The position numbers and the translations under genes were made by a program. A stretch of DNA of 41,555 bases, taken from NCBI GenBank assembly GCA_027488255.1, contig JAIYBZ010000017.1, forward strand, positions 1 through 41,555, written 5' to 3'. The DNA is from Comamonadaceae bacterium. Its GTDB lineage: Bacteria > Pseudomonadota > Gammaproteobacteria > Burkholderiales > Burkholderiaceae_C. Within the stretch, counting starts at the first letter, position 1. Each line of letters opens with the position of its first letter. The notes below the pieces were generated by a model. That model was not told the origin of the DNA, ran no database searches, and saw only the letters and a program-made list of their open reading frames with translations. Positions 32,291 through 40,333 of the stretch are shown here, in pieces.

Positions 32291-33145
32291 TCAGGGCTTG
32301 ACGAGTTCGCGCAGGTCGCGTTCATAGCCGCGCATTTTGCGCACCAAACGCTGGCGCTGTTCGGGGCTGGTGGTGTTGTGCAGTTGGGTCAAGTTTTCAC
32401 AGGCTTGTTGTGACATTTTTTGCATCACCATCCGGTCTGTTTCGTTGGGCGGCATGAACCAACGCTGCCAGACCCGCCACAACTCGGCTTCTGCTTGCTC
32501 TTGCGGCATATCGCTCTGGGCCAATTTGCGCAGAGCGGTCAACAACTCTTGTTCCCGCCGCAAACGCTCTTGCCGACCCCATTCGGGTTGCCAAGGCGAT
32601 TGGCTCACTTGGGTTTTGATGAGCGCGGTTTGCGCGGCCGTCAAATCGCCATAAAAAGATTGGTAACGCTCTAGGGTTTTTTCAGTCCGCCGCTCTAGCC
32701 TTTCGGCGGCACTGCCTTGCAGCCATTCTTTGTCCCAGGCTTCATTTTTGGTTTCAAAGTGCCGAGCCAAATGACTCAATTGCCGAGGCCCCAACTGGGT
32801 CACCACTGGCGCGGCTTGGCTCACCATGACCCGCATGCTGCGGTCCATGCGGGTTTGAATGTCGGTCCACACCCCGCACACTTGGCTGGCCTGCACGGGG
32901 CCTTGGCTGAGATCGATGCCTCGTTGCAACAACTCCAGGTAAGTGGGCAACTCTTGCGTGCGATGCCATTGGTGCACTTGCGACAAGGCTTCTTTGACCC
33001 GTGTGGACTGGCTGTCGTTGAACGACACGGCGCTGTCTAGCCACCAATACGACAGGGTGGGCAATTGCTGGTAGCCCAATTTGACGGCACTGCAGCCCTG
33101 CAGCAACACGAGCGTCGAGAGGGCCAAAAGGAGTCGAATCATCAC
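32291..33145 (-). CDS. DUF6279-type lipoprotein
   Basis: A 284-residue predicted lipoprotein. The short signal ends in the lipobox LLQGC (Cys at about residue 18). The typical family start follows, SAVKLGYQQLPTLSYWWLDSAVSFND. The rest is rich in charged helices (for example LERRTEKTLERYQ and GRQERLRREQELL) without a recognisable active site. DUF6279 proteins have no known function. It is a single gene converging with the MBL gene and divergent from glmU, with a 242-base gap that has two inverted repeats. Confidence 0.8.
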   Translation of the reverse strand: MMIRLLLALSTLVLLQGCSAVKLGYQQLPTLSYWWLDSAVSFNDSQSTRVKEALSQVHQWHRTQELPTYLELLQRGIDLSQGPVQASQVCGVWTDIQTRMDRSMRVMVSQAAPVVTQLGPRQLSHLARHFETKNEAWDKEWLQGSAAERLERRTEKTLERYQSFYGDLTAAQTALIKTQVSQSPWQPEWGRQERLRREQELLTALRKLAQSDMPQEQAEAELWRVWQRWFMPPNETDRMVMQKMSQQACENLTQLHNTTSPEQRQRLVRKMRGYERDLRELVKP

Positions 33146-33287
33146 AAGCTTTCTTTGGCGGGTCGGCGTGTTACGGCTTGAGCGAAGTGCTCAGGGGCCG
33201 ATGACTTGCAGCCCTGTGGCCGAGGGCTCCATGAGCGAGCAGCCTGACGGCGTTTGCCCAGAAGCCCCGGCGACCCAGCGGGAAGAA

Positions 33288-33319
33288 TGTCCCGAGTGGG
33301 GGCGATCTTATGCGGGACA
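33288..33319. repeat. 7-bp inverted repeat upstream of glmU
   Basis: TGTCCCG (33288-33294) and CGGGACA (33313-33319) are perfect inverted copies separated by 18 bases. They lie about 70 to 100 bases upstream of the glmU start. Confidence 0.5.
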
Positions 33320-33327
33320 GGGGCGGC

Positions 33328-33359
33328 GATAATTGTGGCGTATTTGAAGACCGCCACAA
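33328..33359 (+). promoter_or_regulatory. Candidate -10 box and hairpin/operator of glmU
   Basis: GATAAT (33328-33333) may be a -10 box; no good -35 is seen. Overlapping its end, TTGTGGCG (33333-33340) and CGCCACAA (33352-33359) form a perfect 8-bp inverted repeat with 11-base loop. The repeat ends 28 bases before the glmU ATG, so it would be an operator or a hairpin at the start of the leader. Confidence 0.45.
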
Positions 33360-33387
33360 CGCTGTGGCCATTTGAAAGTTTGTCCGC

Positions 33388-34791
33388 ATGTCCACCTCTG
33401 AACAGCCCCAGATTGATGTCGTCGTGATGGCCGCCGGCAAAGGCACGCGCATGAAAAGCCGTTTGCCCAAAGTCTTGCAGCGTTTGGCAGGTGTGCCCTT
33501 GGTGCAGCATGTCTTGAACACCGCCTCTCAACTGAACGCCCGTTCGGCAGTGGTGATCACGGGGCACGGCGCAGAGCAAGTCGAGCCGGTGGTGCTGGCG
33601 CCCAACCCCGCCTTGGCGGTGCAGTGTGTGCGGCAAGAGCCGCAGTTGGGCACGGGCCACGCCGTGCAACAAGCGGTGCCGGTTTTGCCCGACGATGGCG
33701 TGGTGGTGGTGTTGTCGGGCGATGTGCCCTTGACGCAAGCGGACACCCTGCAAGCCTTGATTGCGCAGTGTGGGGGCCAGCAATTGGCTTTGCTCACCAT
33801 CGAGTTTGCCGACCCCAGCGGCTACGGCCGCATCGTGCGCCAAGGTCATGCGGTGCAAGCCATCGTCGAGCAAAAAGACGCCACCGAGGCGCAGCGCCAT
33901 ATTCAAGAGGTCTACAGCGGCATCATGGCGGTGCCGGCCAAGCTGCTCAAAGCGTGGTTGGCACGCCTCGACAACAAAAACGCACAAGGCGAGTACTACT
34001 TGACCGATGTGGTGAAGATGGCGGTGGCCGATGGCGTGCCCGTGGTGGCGCACAAAATCACCGACGCCGTGCAAGTGGCGGGCATCAACAGCCCCTTGCA
34101 ATTGGCCGAGTTGGAGCGTGCCCACCAATTGCGCCAAGCGCACCGCTTGATGGCGCAAGGGGTGCGCATGAAAGACCCGGCGCGCTTTGATTTGCGCGGC
34201 CAACTCATTTGCGCGGAAGACGTCGAAATTGATGTCAACTGCATTTTTGAGGGCCGAGTGGCTTTGGGCGAAGGCGTGAAAGTTGGGGCCCATTGCGTGT
34301 TGGCCAATTGCGACATCGCAGCCGGTGCCGTGATCCACCCCTTCACCCACATTGACGGTGAAAAGCTCGGGGTGAGCGTGGGCGAGGGTGCCTTGGTTGG
34401 TCCTTTTGCGCGCCTGCGCCCCGGCGCAAAACTGGGGGCTGAGGTGCACATTGGCAATTTTGTGGAAGTCAAAAACAGCACCTTGGCCGCAGGTGCCAAA
34501 GCCAATCACTTGGCCTATTTGGGCGATGCCACGGTCGGCGAGCGTGTGAACTATGGCGCGGGCAGCATCACGGCCAACTACGATGGCGCCAACAAGCACC
34601 GCACCGTGATCGAGGCCGATGTGCACATTGGCAGCAACTGTGTCTTGGTGGCACCGGTGACAATCGGCGCCGGCGGCACGGTGGGCGGTGGCTCCACCAT
34701 CACCAAGAGCACCGAGCCTGATGCTTTGAGCGTGGCGCGCGGCAAACAAATCAGCATTGCCAACTGGGCGCGGCCACAAAAGAAAAAATAA
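33388..34791 (+). CDS. glmU: Bifunctional GlcNAc-1-P uridyltransferase / GlcN-1-P acetyltransferase
   Basis: Makes UDP-GlcNAc for peptidoglycan and LPS in two steps. The N-terminal pyrophosphorylase domain starts with the nucleotide motif VVMAAGKGTRMKSRLPKVL. It has LGTGHAVQQAVP, LSGDVPL and GEYYLTDVV. The C-terminal left-handed beta-helix (from about residue 250) shows hexapeptide repeats and ends with acetyl-CoA binding parts (KANHLAYLGDATVGERVNYGAGSITANYDG). 467 residues is close to normal. The ATG at 33388 is used. Upstream enzyme GlmS is encoded less than 1 kb further on, separated by an Lrp-type gene on the other strand. Confidence 0.97.
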   Translation: MSTSEQPQIDVVVMAAGKGTRMKSRLPKVLQRLAGVPLVQHVLNTASQLNARSAVVITGHGAEQVEPVVLAPNPALAVQCVRQEPQLGTGHAVQQAVPVLPDDGVVVVLSGDVPLTQADTLQALIAQCGGQQLALLTIEFADPSGYGRIVRQGHAVQAIVEQKDATEAQRHIQEVYSGIMAVPAKLLKAWLARLDNKNAQGEYYLTDVVKMAVADGVPVVAHKITDAVQVAGINSPLQLAELERAHQLRQAHRLMAQGVRMKDPARFDLRGQLICAEDVEIDVNCIFEGRVALGEGVKVGAHCVLANCDIAAGAVIHPFTHIDGEKLGVSVGEGALVGPFARLRPGAKLGAEVHIGNFVEVKNSTLAAGAKANHLAYLGDATVGERVNYGAGSITANYDGANKHRTVIEADVHIGSNCVLVAPVTIGAGGTVGGGSTITKSTEPDALSVARGKQISIANWARPQKKK

Positions 34792-34845
34792 GCCCCTCGG
34801 CTTTACGGCTTGGGCATTGCAGCTTGGGTTGCTGACCAAGGTTGT

Positions 34846-35343
34846 TCAGTGGGGCCGGTTCGGCAAGACCGGCCAAGTGGTGGTGAACTTGGCCCGCTTG
34901 GTTGAAAAGAAGGCCTTCACATTGCGCACATTGGCGTCTTCGGTGAACAAGCTCTGGCTGATGGCCAAATAGTGCGGCATGTCACGGGCTTGCACCACCA
35001 ACATGAAATCGGGCCCAGGGGACACCCGCCAACATTGCTGCACAGCCGCGTGGGCGACGGCGCGTGCTTCAAAAGCATCCAAAGCTTCACTGCCTTGCTT
35101 GTCCAGCGACACCTCAATCAGGGCCGTCAGGCCATGGCCTTGCAGGGCCGCCAATTTGTCGGTGTTCAACACCGCAATTTGTCGCTCGATCCAGCCGCCG
35201 TCAAGCAAGCGCTTCACGCGCCGCAGGCAGGTGGGGGGCGAGACATTGACCTTTTCGGCCAAGGCCACATTGCTGATGTTGGCATCGTGCTGCAACAGGT
35301 TTAACAACTGCAGATCGATCTGGTCAAGTTCGATGGGTTCCAT
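34846..35343 (-). CDS. Lrp/AsnC family transcriptional regulator
   Basis: A 165-residue feast/famine regulator starting at the ATG at 35343 (MEPIELDQIDLQLLNLLQHDANIS...). The N-terminal winged HTH is ISNVALAEKVNVSPPTCLRRVKRL. The C-terminal RAM/AsnC effector domain (about residues 70-150) contains VSPGPDFMLVVQARDM, like the Lrp amino-acid pocket. It is divergent from glmS across a very AT-rich 146-base gap with several palindromes, and convergent with glmU. Autoregulation, and perhaps control of glmS, is suggested by that gap. The effector is unknown. Confidence 0.92.
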   Translation of the reverse strand: MEPIELDQIDLQLLNLLQHDANISNVALAEKVNVSPPTCLRRVKRLLDGGWIERQIAVLNTDKLAALQGHGLTALIEVSLDKQGSEALDAFEARAVAHAAVQQCWRVSPGPDFMLVVQARDMPHYLAISQSLFTEDANVRNVKAFFSTKRAKFTTTWPVLPNRPH

Positions 35344-35489
35344 AAAGAGAATTTTATTGAAATAAAATTTCAAATGTATAGATTCAAGAAATATTATTTC
35401 GAAATAAATCATTTATTGATTCATAATTTTTCTTGCTTCTCTCTAACATCGCGCCAGTTTGTTCAAAGCAACCCTCACGGAGTTTTCAC
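35344..35489. promoter_or_regulatory. AT-rich lrp-glmS intergenic region with palindromes
   Basis: This 146-base gap is strikingly AT-rich compared with its surroundings. It holds three inverted repeats. The first is AATTTTATT (35350-35358)/AATAAAATT (35361-35369), a perfect 9-bp match with 2-base spacer. The second is TTATTTCGAAATAA (35394-35407), a perfect 14-bp palindrome. The third is AATCA (35407-35411)/TGATT (35417-35421). Such AT-rich palindromes fit Lrp-type binding sites. The glmS ribosome-binding site ACGGAG is at 35477-35482. No glmS ribozyme is present. Confidence 0.6.
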
Positions 35490-37352
35490 ATGTGTGGCAT
35501 CGTCGGCGCCGTTTCTTCCCGCAATATCGTTCCTGTCCTCGTGCAAGGTTTGCAACGCTTGGAATACCGAGGCTATGACTCTTGCGGTGTCGCCGTTCAC
35601 GCGGTCAGCCTCCACGGAGGGTCGGGTGGGTTGCAACGCGCACGCAGCACATCGCGTGTGGCCGAATTGATGGACCAAGTCACGGCCGACCACATTCAGG
35701 GCGGCACGGGCATCGCTCACACCCGCTGGGCCACGCATGGCGCACCGGCGGTGCACAACGCCCACCCGCATTTCAGCCACGGCACGGGGGCGGCCGATGC
35801 CAAGCCGGGCAAAGTGGCATTGGTGCACAACGGCATCATTGAAAACCACGAAGAACTGCGCGCCACGCTGCAAGCCAAGGGCTATGTTTTTCTCAGCCAA
35901 ACCGACACCGAGGTCATCGCGCACTTGGTCGACAGCGTGTACGACGGCGATATTTTTGAGGCGGTGAAAACCGCCGTGCGCCAATTGCATGGGGCCTACG
36001 CGATTGCTGTTTTTCACAAGGACGAACCGCACCGCGTGATCGGTGCACGTGCAGGCTCGCCACTGATCTTGGGTGTGGGGCAGCAGGAAACATTTTTGGC
36101 CAGCGACGCGATGGCCTTGGCTGGTGTGACCGACCAAATCGTTTACCTGGAAGAGGGCGATGTGGTCGACCTTCAGTTGGGCAAATATTGGGTCGTTGAT
36201 CGCGAGCACAAAGCCACCACACGCGCTGTCAAAACCGTGCACGCCCACAGCGGCGCCGCCGAGTTGGGGCCTTACCGCCACTACATGCAAAAAGAAATTT
36301 TTGAGCAACCGCGCGCCATCGCCGACACGCTGGAAGGCGTGGAGGGCATCACGCCCGAGTTGTTTGGCGACGGTGCATATTCCACTTTCAAGGCCATCGA
36401 CAACGTCTTGATCTTGGCTTGTGGCACCAGCTATTACAGCGGCTGTGTGGCCAAGTACTGGATTGAGGCGATCGCCAAAGTGCCTTGCCAAGTTGAAATC
36501 GCCAGTGAATACCGCTATCGGGAATCGGTGCCCAATCCCAAAACACTCATCGTCACCATCACCCAAAGCGGCGAGACCGCAGACACCTTGGCCGCACTGC
36601 GCCACGCGCAAAGTTTGGGCATGACGCACACCCTCACCATTTGCAATGTCGCCACCAGCGCCATGGTGCGCGAGTGCAAGCACGCCTATGTCACGCGCGC
36701 CGGGGCCGAGATTGGCGTGGCCTCCACCAAGGCCTTCACCACCCAGTTGGCCGGCTTGTTTTTGCTGACGCTGGCGCTGGCCCAAACCAAAGACCGTTTG
36801 AGCGAAGAGGAAGAAGCCAAGCACATCAAAGACATGCGCCACTTGCCGGCCGCTTTGCAAGCCGTGCTGGCATTGGAGCCCCAAATCATCAGCTGGTCAG
36901 AAGAGTTCGCCAGCAAAGAAAACGCTTTGTTTTTGGGCCGTGGCACGCACTACCCCATTGCGCTTGAAGGCGCATTGAAGCTCAAAGAAATCACCTACAT
37001 CCACGCTGAAGCCTACGCCGCAGGCGAGCTCAAGCACGGCCCGTTGGCGCTGGTCACCAGCGCCATGCCGGTGGTGACGGTGGCACCCAATAACGAGTTG
37101 CTGGAAAAACTCAAAAGCAATATGCAAGAAGTCCGTGCGCGTGGCGGGGTGCTGTATGTGCTGGCCGATGGCGACACCAAGATCGAAAGCAGCGAAGGTG
37201 TGAACGTGATTCGCATGCCCGAGCATTACGGCGTCTTGTCCCCCATCTTGCACGTGGTGCCGCTGCAATTGCTGTCGTACCACACCGCCTGTGCGCGCGG
37301 CACGGATGTGGACAAACCTCGCAACTTGGCCAAGAGTGTCACGGTTGAGTGA
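35490..37352 (+). CDS. glmS: Glutamine-fructose-6-phosphate aminotransferase (isomerizing)
   Basis: Makes glucosamine-6-phosphate from fructose-6-phosphate and glutamine, the entry to amino-sugar synthesis. The ATG at 35490 places the catalytic N-terminal nucleophile Cys directly after Met (MCGIVGAV), as in the family, and ACGGAG stands eight bases upstream. The glutaminase domain (1 to about 240) has [11 protein letters not shown] and HTRWATHG. Two SIS sugar-isomerase domains follow, with [21 protein letters not shown] and [17 protein letters not shown]. The C-terminus ends KSVTVE. 620 residues is slightly longer than the E. coli enzyme. The SET gene overlaps its end. Confidence 0.97.
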   Translation: MCGIVGAVSSRNIVPVLVQGLQRLEYRGYDSCGVAVHAVSLHGGSGGLQRARSTSRVAELMDQVTADHIQGGTGIAHTRWATHGAPAVHNAHPHFSHGTGAADAKPGKVALVHNGIIENHEELRATLQAKGYVFLSQTDTEVIAHLVDSVYDGDIFEAVKTAVRQLHGAYAIAVFHKDEPHRVIGARAGSPLILGVGQQETFLASDAMALAGVTDQIVYLEEGDVVDLQLGKYWVVDREHKATTRAVKTVHAHSGAAELGPYRHYMQKEIFEQPRAIADTLEGVEGITPELFGDGAYSTFKAIDNVLILACGTSYYSGCVAKYWIEAIAKVPCQVEIASEYRYRESVPNPKTLIVTITQSGETADTLAALRHAQSLGMTHTLTICNVATSAMVRECKHAYVTRAGAEIGVASTKAFTTQLAGLFLLTLALAQTKDRLSEEEEAKHIKDMRHLPAALQAVLALEPQIISWSEEFASKENALFLGRGTHYPIALEGALKLKEITYIHAEAYAAGELKHGPLALVTSAMPVVTVAPNNELLEKLKSNMQEVRARGGVLYVLADGDTKIESSEGVNVIRMPEHYGVLSPILHVVPLQLLSYHTACARGTDVDKPRNLAKSVTVE

Positions 37353-37812
37353 CATCGAAGTTCTCACCTCGCGTGTGCATGGCAAAGGCGTCTTTGCCAC
37401 TCGCCACATGGCCGCAGGCGAGCGGGTCATCGAGTATGTGGGTGAGGTGATCACCATGGCGGAGGCGCTGCGGCGCCATCCGCATGACCCTTTGCAGCCC
37501 GATCACACGTTTTACTTCCACATGGATGACGGTCGCGTTATTGACGCGCACATTGGCGGGAATGATTCGAAATGGATCAACCATTCGTGTCGCCCCAATT
37601 GCGAGCCCACTTTAGTGAAGGGCCGTGTGTTCATTCAAACGCGCAGGCCAGTGTTTCGTGGCGAAGAGCTGACATTTGATTACAGCCTGTTCAGCGACGA
37701 GCCGATGACCGAGGCCTTGAGGGCACGTTATGCCTGTCGGTGTGGCAACAAGAAATGCCGTGGGACGATGCTGGCCAAATTAGAAGCGCCAGACCAATCG
37801 GGCGCAGCTTAA
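37345..37812 (+). CDS. SET-domain protein with post-SET zinc motif (putative lysine methyltransferase)
   Basis: A 155-residue SET protein, a class of SAM-dependent lysine methyltransferases best known from eukaryotes but present in some bacteria. The motifs are complete: GKGVFAT at 13-19, [10 protein letters not shown] at 79-88 (NHxCxPN), GEELTFDYS at 106-114 with the FDY of the active site, and a post-SET cluster of CxCG (131-134) plus Cys138 in KKCRG, which with Cys82 would bind zinc. The start is uncertain: the TTG at 37345 overlaps the glmS stop by eight bases; an ATG at 37306 or GTG-type starts further up would overlap more. The target protein is unknown. Confidence 0.85.
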   Translation: MSDIEVLTSRVHGKGVFATRHMAAGERVIEYVGEVITMAEALRRHPHDPLQPDHTFYFHMDDGRVIDAHIGGNDSKWINHSCRPNCEPTLVKGRVFIQTRRPVFRGEELTFDYSLFSDEPMTEALRARYACRCGNKKCRGTMLAKLEAPDQSGAA

Positions 37813-38063
37813 AGCGACTGGCGTTTTTGCTCGCGCAGCATGAAAAGGTAGAGGCTTTCCACTTTGTCGCGCGCCCAAGGTGTTTTGCGCAAAAACTTCA
37901 AGCTGGAACTCACGCTGGGGTCGTGGGTGAAACAACGTATTGGAATGCGAGCACCCAAATCGTCCCAGCCAAAATAATCGGCCAATTGCGTCACCATGGC
38001 TTCCAGCGTGATGCCATGCAGCGGGTTGCGCACTTGTTTGGGGTCGGGTGACTGGTCTTGCAT
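37809..38063 (-). CDS. VF530 family (DUF2132) DNA-binding protein
   Basis: An 84-residue protein. The family pattern is unmistakable: [21 protein letters not shown], then [38 protein letters not shown]530 proteins have a small alpha-helical fold related to a DNA-binding group; the biological role is unknown. The stop overlaps the end of the convergent SET gene by four bases. The ATG lies 13 bases before the stop of the upstream FAD dehydrogenase gene on the same strand, so both may be on one transcript. Confidence 0.9.
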   Translation of the reverse strand: MQDQSPDPKQVRNPLHGITLEAMVTQLADYFGWDDLGARIPIRCFTHDPSVSSSLKFLRKTPWARDKVESLYLFMLREQKRQSL

Positions 38064-38075
38064 GGCTTTTTCAGA

Positions 38076-39899
38076 TCAAGGGCGAGCACTCGCGTGCAGG
38101 TGCTGGGCCAAAGACTCGGCAACTTTGATGCCGTCCACCCCCGCCGACAAAATGCCGCCGGCATAGCTGGCGCCTTCACCTGCGGGGTACAGGCCTTGGG
38201 TGTTGGTGCTTTGGTGGTCTTCGCCTCGGGGGATGCGCAAGGGTGAAGAGGTGCGCGTTTCGATGCCCGTCATGACCGCATCGGCCATGTCGTAGCCCTT
38301 GATCTTGCGGCCAAAAACCGGCAACGCTTCTCGCATGGCCTCCACCGCGTAATCGGGCAAGACGGTGGCGAGATCAACCCACTTCACCCCAGGCTTGTAA
38401 GAAGGTTGCACTTGGCCACATGCCGCACTGGGCCGATGCGACAAGAAGTCACCGACCAATTGTCCAGGCGCTTCGTAAGTGCCACCTCCGGCCTGAAATG
38501 CCCGGCTTTCCAAATCGCGCTGCAACACGATGCCGGCCAAAGGGTGCGTCACGGGTGGGTGCTGTTGTGCCATGGCCTCGGCTTCTTGCGCCAATTGCAA
38601 GCCTTCTTCTGGGCCAAAAGCGGCTTGCCAAGCGGCGCGGTCCAGCGGGTAGTCGGATGGCTCGATGGCCACCACCATGCCGGCATTGGCGTTGCGCTCG
38701 TTGCGTGAGTATTGGCTCATGCCGTTGGTGACCACGCGGCCGGGTTCGCTGGTGGCCGCCACCACAGTGCCGCCGGGGCACATGCAAAAGCTGTACACCG
38801 CTCGCCCGTTTTGAGCATGGTGCACCAGCTTGTAATCGGCCGCGCCCAACAGCGGATGCCCCGCGTGGCGGCCCCAACGGGCTTGGTCAATCACGCTTTG
38901 CGGGTGTTCGATGCGCACCCCAATCGAAAACGCTTTGGACTGCATGGCCACCCCGGCACGGTGCAGCATGACGAAGGTGTCGCGCGAACTGTGGCCCAAG
39001 GCCAGCACGGCATGGCGCGTGGGCAGGGTCTCGATTTGGCCGGTGCGCAGATCTTGCACTTGCAGCCCCGTCATCTGGTGCCCTTCAGCCGTGGGCGACA
39101 GCAGCACTTGCGTCACGCGCTGTTCAAAACGAATCTCACCGCCGAGCGCGATGATTTGTTCTCGGATGTTTTCCACCACCTTCACCAATTTGAAGGTGCC
39201 AATGTGGGGATGTGCGGCATACAAAATGTCGGCGGGCGCGCCGGCCTTGACAAACTCGTCCATCACTTTGCGGCCCAAGTGGCGGGGGTCTTTGATTTGG
39301 CTGTAGAGCTTCCCATCTGAAAACGTGCCCGCACCGCCTTCACCAAATTGCACATTGCTTTCAGGGTTGAGCTCTTTTTTGCGCCACAGCCGCCAGGTGT
39401 CTTGGGTGCGTTCGCGCACTTTTTTGCCGCGCTCCAGCACGATGGGCTTGAAACCCATTTGCGCCAAAGCCAACGCCGCAAACATGCCGCAAGGGCCAAA
39501 GCCCACCACCACGGGTCGCTCGCCAGTGTGCGAGCCAAACCCTTCGGGCGCTTGGCACGGCGCGCGCCAGGTCATGTCGGGCGTGGCTTGAATGTGCGGA
39601 TGGGCGGCCCATTGGCTCAGCAAGGCCTTTTCGTGTTCGGGATGGGTCAGCGTGAGATCGACGATGAACACCGCCAGCAGCTCGGCCTTGCGGGCATCAA
39701 AGCTGCGCTTGAAAACCTGCAGCGTGGCAATGTCGGTCACGGCAATTTGCAATGCGCTTGCCGCCAATTGGCGCAAGGCCGCTTCAGGATGGGGGGTGGG
39801 CAGCCGGTCTTCAGCGGTCTCGCTGGGCGCATCGGCTGCGCGTCGCACTTCGACGGGCAAGGCCGCCAGTGGCAGTTTGAGTTCAGAAACACGGATCAT
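38076..39899 (-). CDS. FAD-dependent dehydrogenase of unknown substrate (COG2509 type)
   Basis: A 607-residue NAD(P)/FAD-dependent oxidoreductase starting at the ATG at 39899 (MIRVSELKLPL...). An N-terminal domain of about 130 residues precedes the Rossmann motif VVGFGPCGMFAALALAQMGFKPIVLERGKKVRER. Downstream are QFGEGGAGTFSDGKLYS, a mark of this family, VLALGHSSRDTF, and the C-terminal FAD-contact segment LYPAGEGASYAGGILSAGVDG. The family (often annotated 'uncharacterized FAD-dependent dehydrogenase') has no assigned substrate. The gene is divergent from rnpB (85 bases between ends), and its product precedes the small VF530 gene. Confidence 0.87.
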   Translation of the reverse strand: MIRVSELKLPLAALPVEVRRAADAPSETAEDRLPTPHPEAALRQLAASALQIAVTDIATLQVFKRSFDARKAELLAVFIVDLTLTHPEHEKALLSQWAAHPHIQATPDMTWRAPCQAPEGFGSHTGERPVVVGFGPCGMFAALALAQMGFKPIVLERGKKVRERTQDTWRLWRKKELNPESNVQFGEGGAGTFSDGKLYSQIKDPRHLGRKVMDEFVKAGAPADILYAAHPHIGTFKLVKVVENIREQIIALGGEIRFEQRVTQVLLSPTAEGHQMTGLQVQDLRTGQIETLPTRHAVLALGHSSRDTFVMLHRAGVAMQSKAFSIGVRIEHPQSVIDQARWGRHAGHPLLGAADYKLVHHAQNGRAVYSFCMCPGGTVVAATSEPGRVVTNGMSQYSRNERNANAGMVVAIEPSDYPLDRAAWQAAFGPEEGLQLAQEAEAMAQQHPPVTHPLAGIVLQRDLESRAFQAGGGTYEAPGQLVGDFLSHRPSAACGQVQPSYKPGVKWVDLATVLPDYAVEAMREALPVFGRKIKGYDMADAVMTGIETRTSSPLRIPRGEDHQSTNTQGLYPAGEGASYAGGILSAGVDGIKVAESLAQHLHASARP

Positions 39900-39971
39900 G
39901 GGCAACCTCAGTGGCTTGTGGTTATCAAGCAAGTGGGCGTGATTATCGCCGGGCCGAAGGGCATAGCAAGC

Positions 39972-39977
39972 GATAAT
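39972..39977 (+). promoter_or_regulatory. Candidate -10 box of rnpB
   Basis: GATAAT is placed seven bases before the expected 5' end of the RNase P RNA (39985), the right distance for a -10 hexamer. The -35 region (about 39949-39954) has no clear hexamer. Confidence 0.55.
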
Positions 39978-39984
39978 CTGACGC

Positions 39985-40317
39985 GTGAAGCACGCCAGAC
40001 CGTCGCTGGTGCAAGACCCGAAAGGGTGCACTGGAGGAACGTCCGGACTGCACAGGACAGCGTAGGAGGTAACACCTCTCCACCGTGAGGTGAGGATCAG
40101 AGCAACAGAGACGAGTCAACTTGGGTGCTAGCACACAAGGTGGGTGAAACGGGCAATCTCTACGCGCAGCAATACCAAGTAGGCCAACGTTGAGGCGGTT
40201 CGCTGAGTTGGCGGGTAGGTAGCACCGAGCCGGGTGGGTGACCCCCGGCCCAGAGGAATGACGGTCACGTATTGGGAAACCAATATGCACAGAATCCGGC
40301 GTATCGGCGGGCTTCAC
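39985..40317 (+). ncRNA. rnpB: RNase P RNA component, bacterial class A
   Basis: Catalytic RNA that removes 5' leaders from pre-tRNAs. Terminal helix P1 is GTGAAGC (39985-39991) with GCTTCAC (40311-40317). Conserved class A elements are GAGGAACGTCCGGAC in the P4-side region (40034 onward, close to the consensus GAGGAAAGTCCGG), the GGTGAAACGG block, the CAAGTAGGCC block, and the 3' strand AGAATCCGGCGTATCGGCGG. A T-run follows directly after P1 (40318-40322), acting as the terminator. Ends are set from the P1 pairing and may be off by a few bases. One substitution (AACG for AAAG) in the first conserved block is seen. Confidence 0.95.
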
Positions 40318-40333
40318 TTTTTATTGAATTGAC

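Noticed and set aside
33146..33387. Possible small gene between DUF6279 and glmU
   Set aside because: Short frames here have no ribosome-binding site or family look; inverted repeats explain the structure better.
33142..34839. 565-codon open frame on the minus strand across glmU
   Set aside because: It lies antisense to the clearly real glmU; its His/Gly/Gln-rich translation without motifs is typical of the reverse frame of a GC-rich gene.
35344..35489. glmS ribozyme or riboswitch upstream of glmS
   Set aside because: The gap is short, AT-rich and lacks the conserved ribozyme core; such ribozymes are typical of Firmicutes.
35475..36884. 469-codon minus-strand frame across glmS
   Set aside because: Antisense shadow of glmS with no recognisable domain.
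39943..40317. 124-codon minus-strand frame over rnpB
   Set aside because: The region is fully explained by the RNase P RNA on the plus strand.
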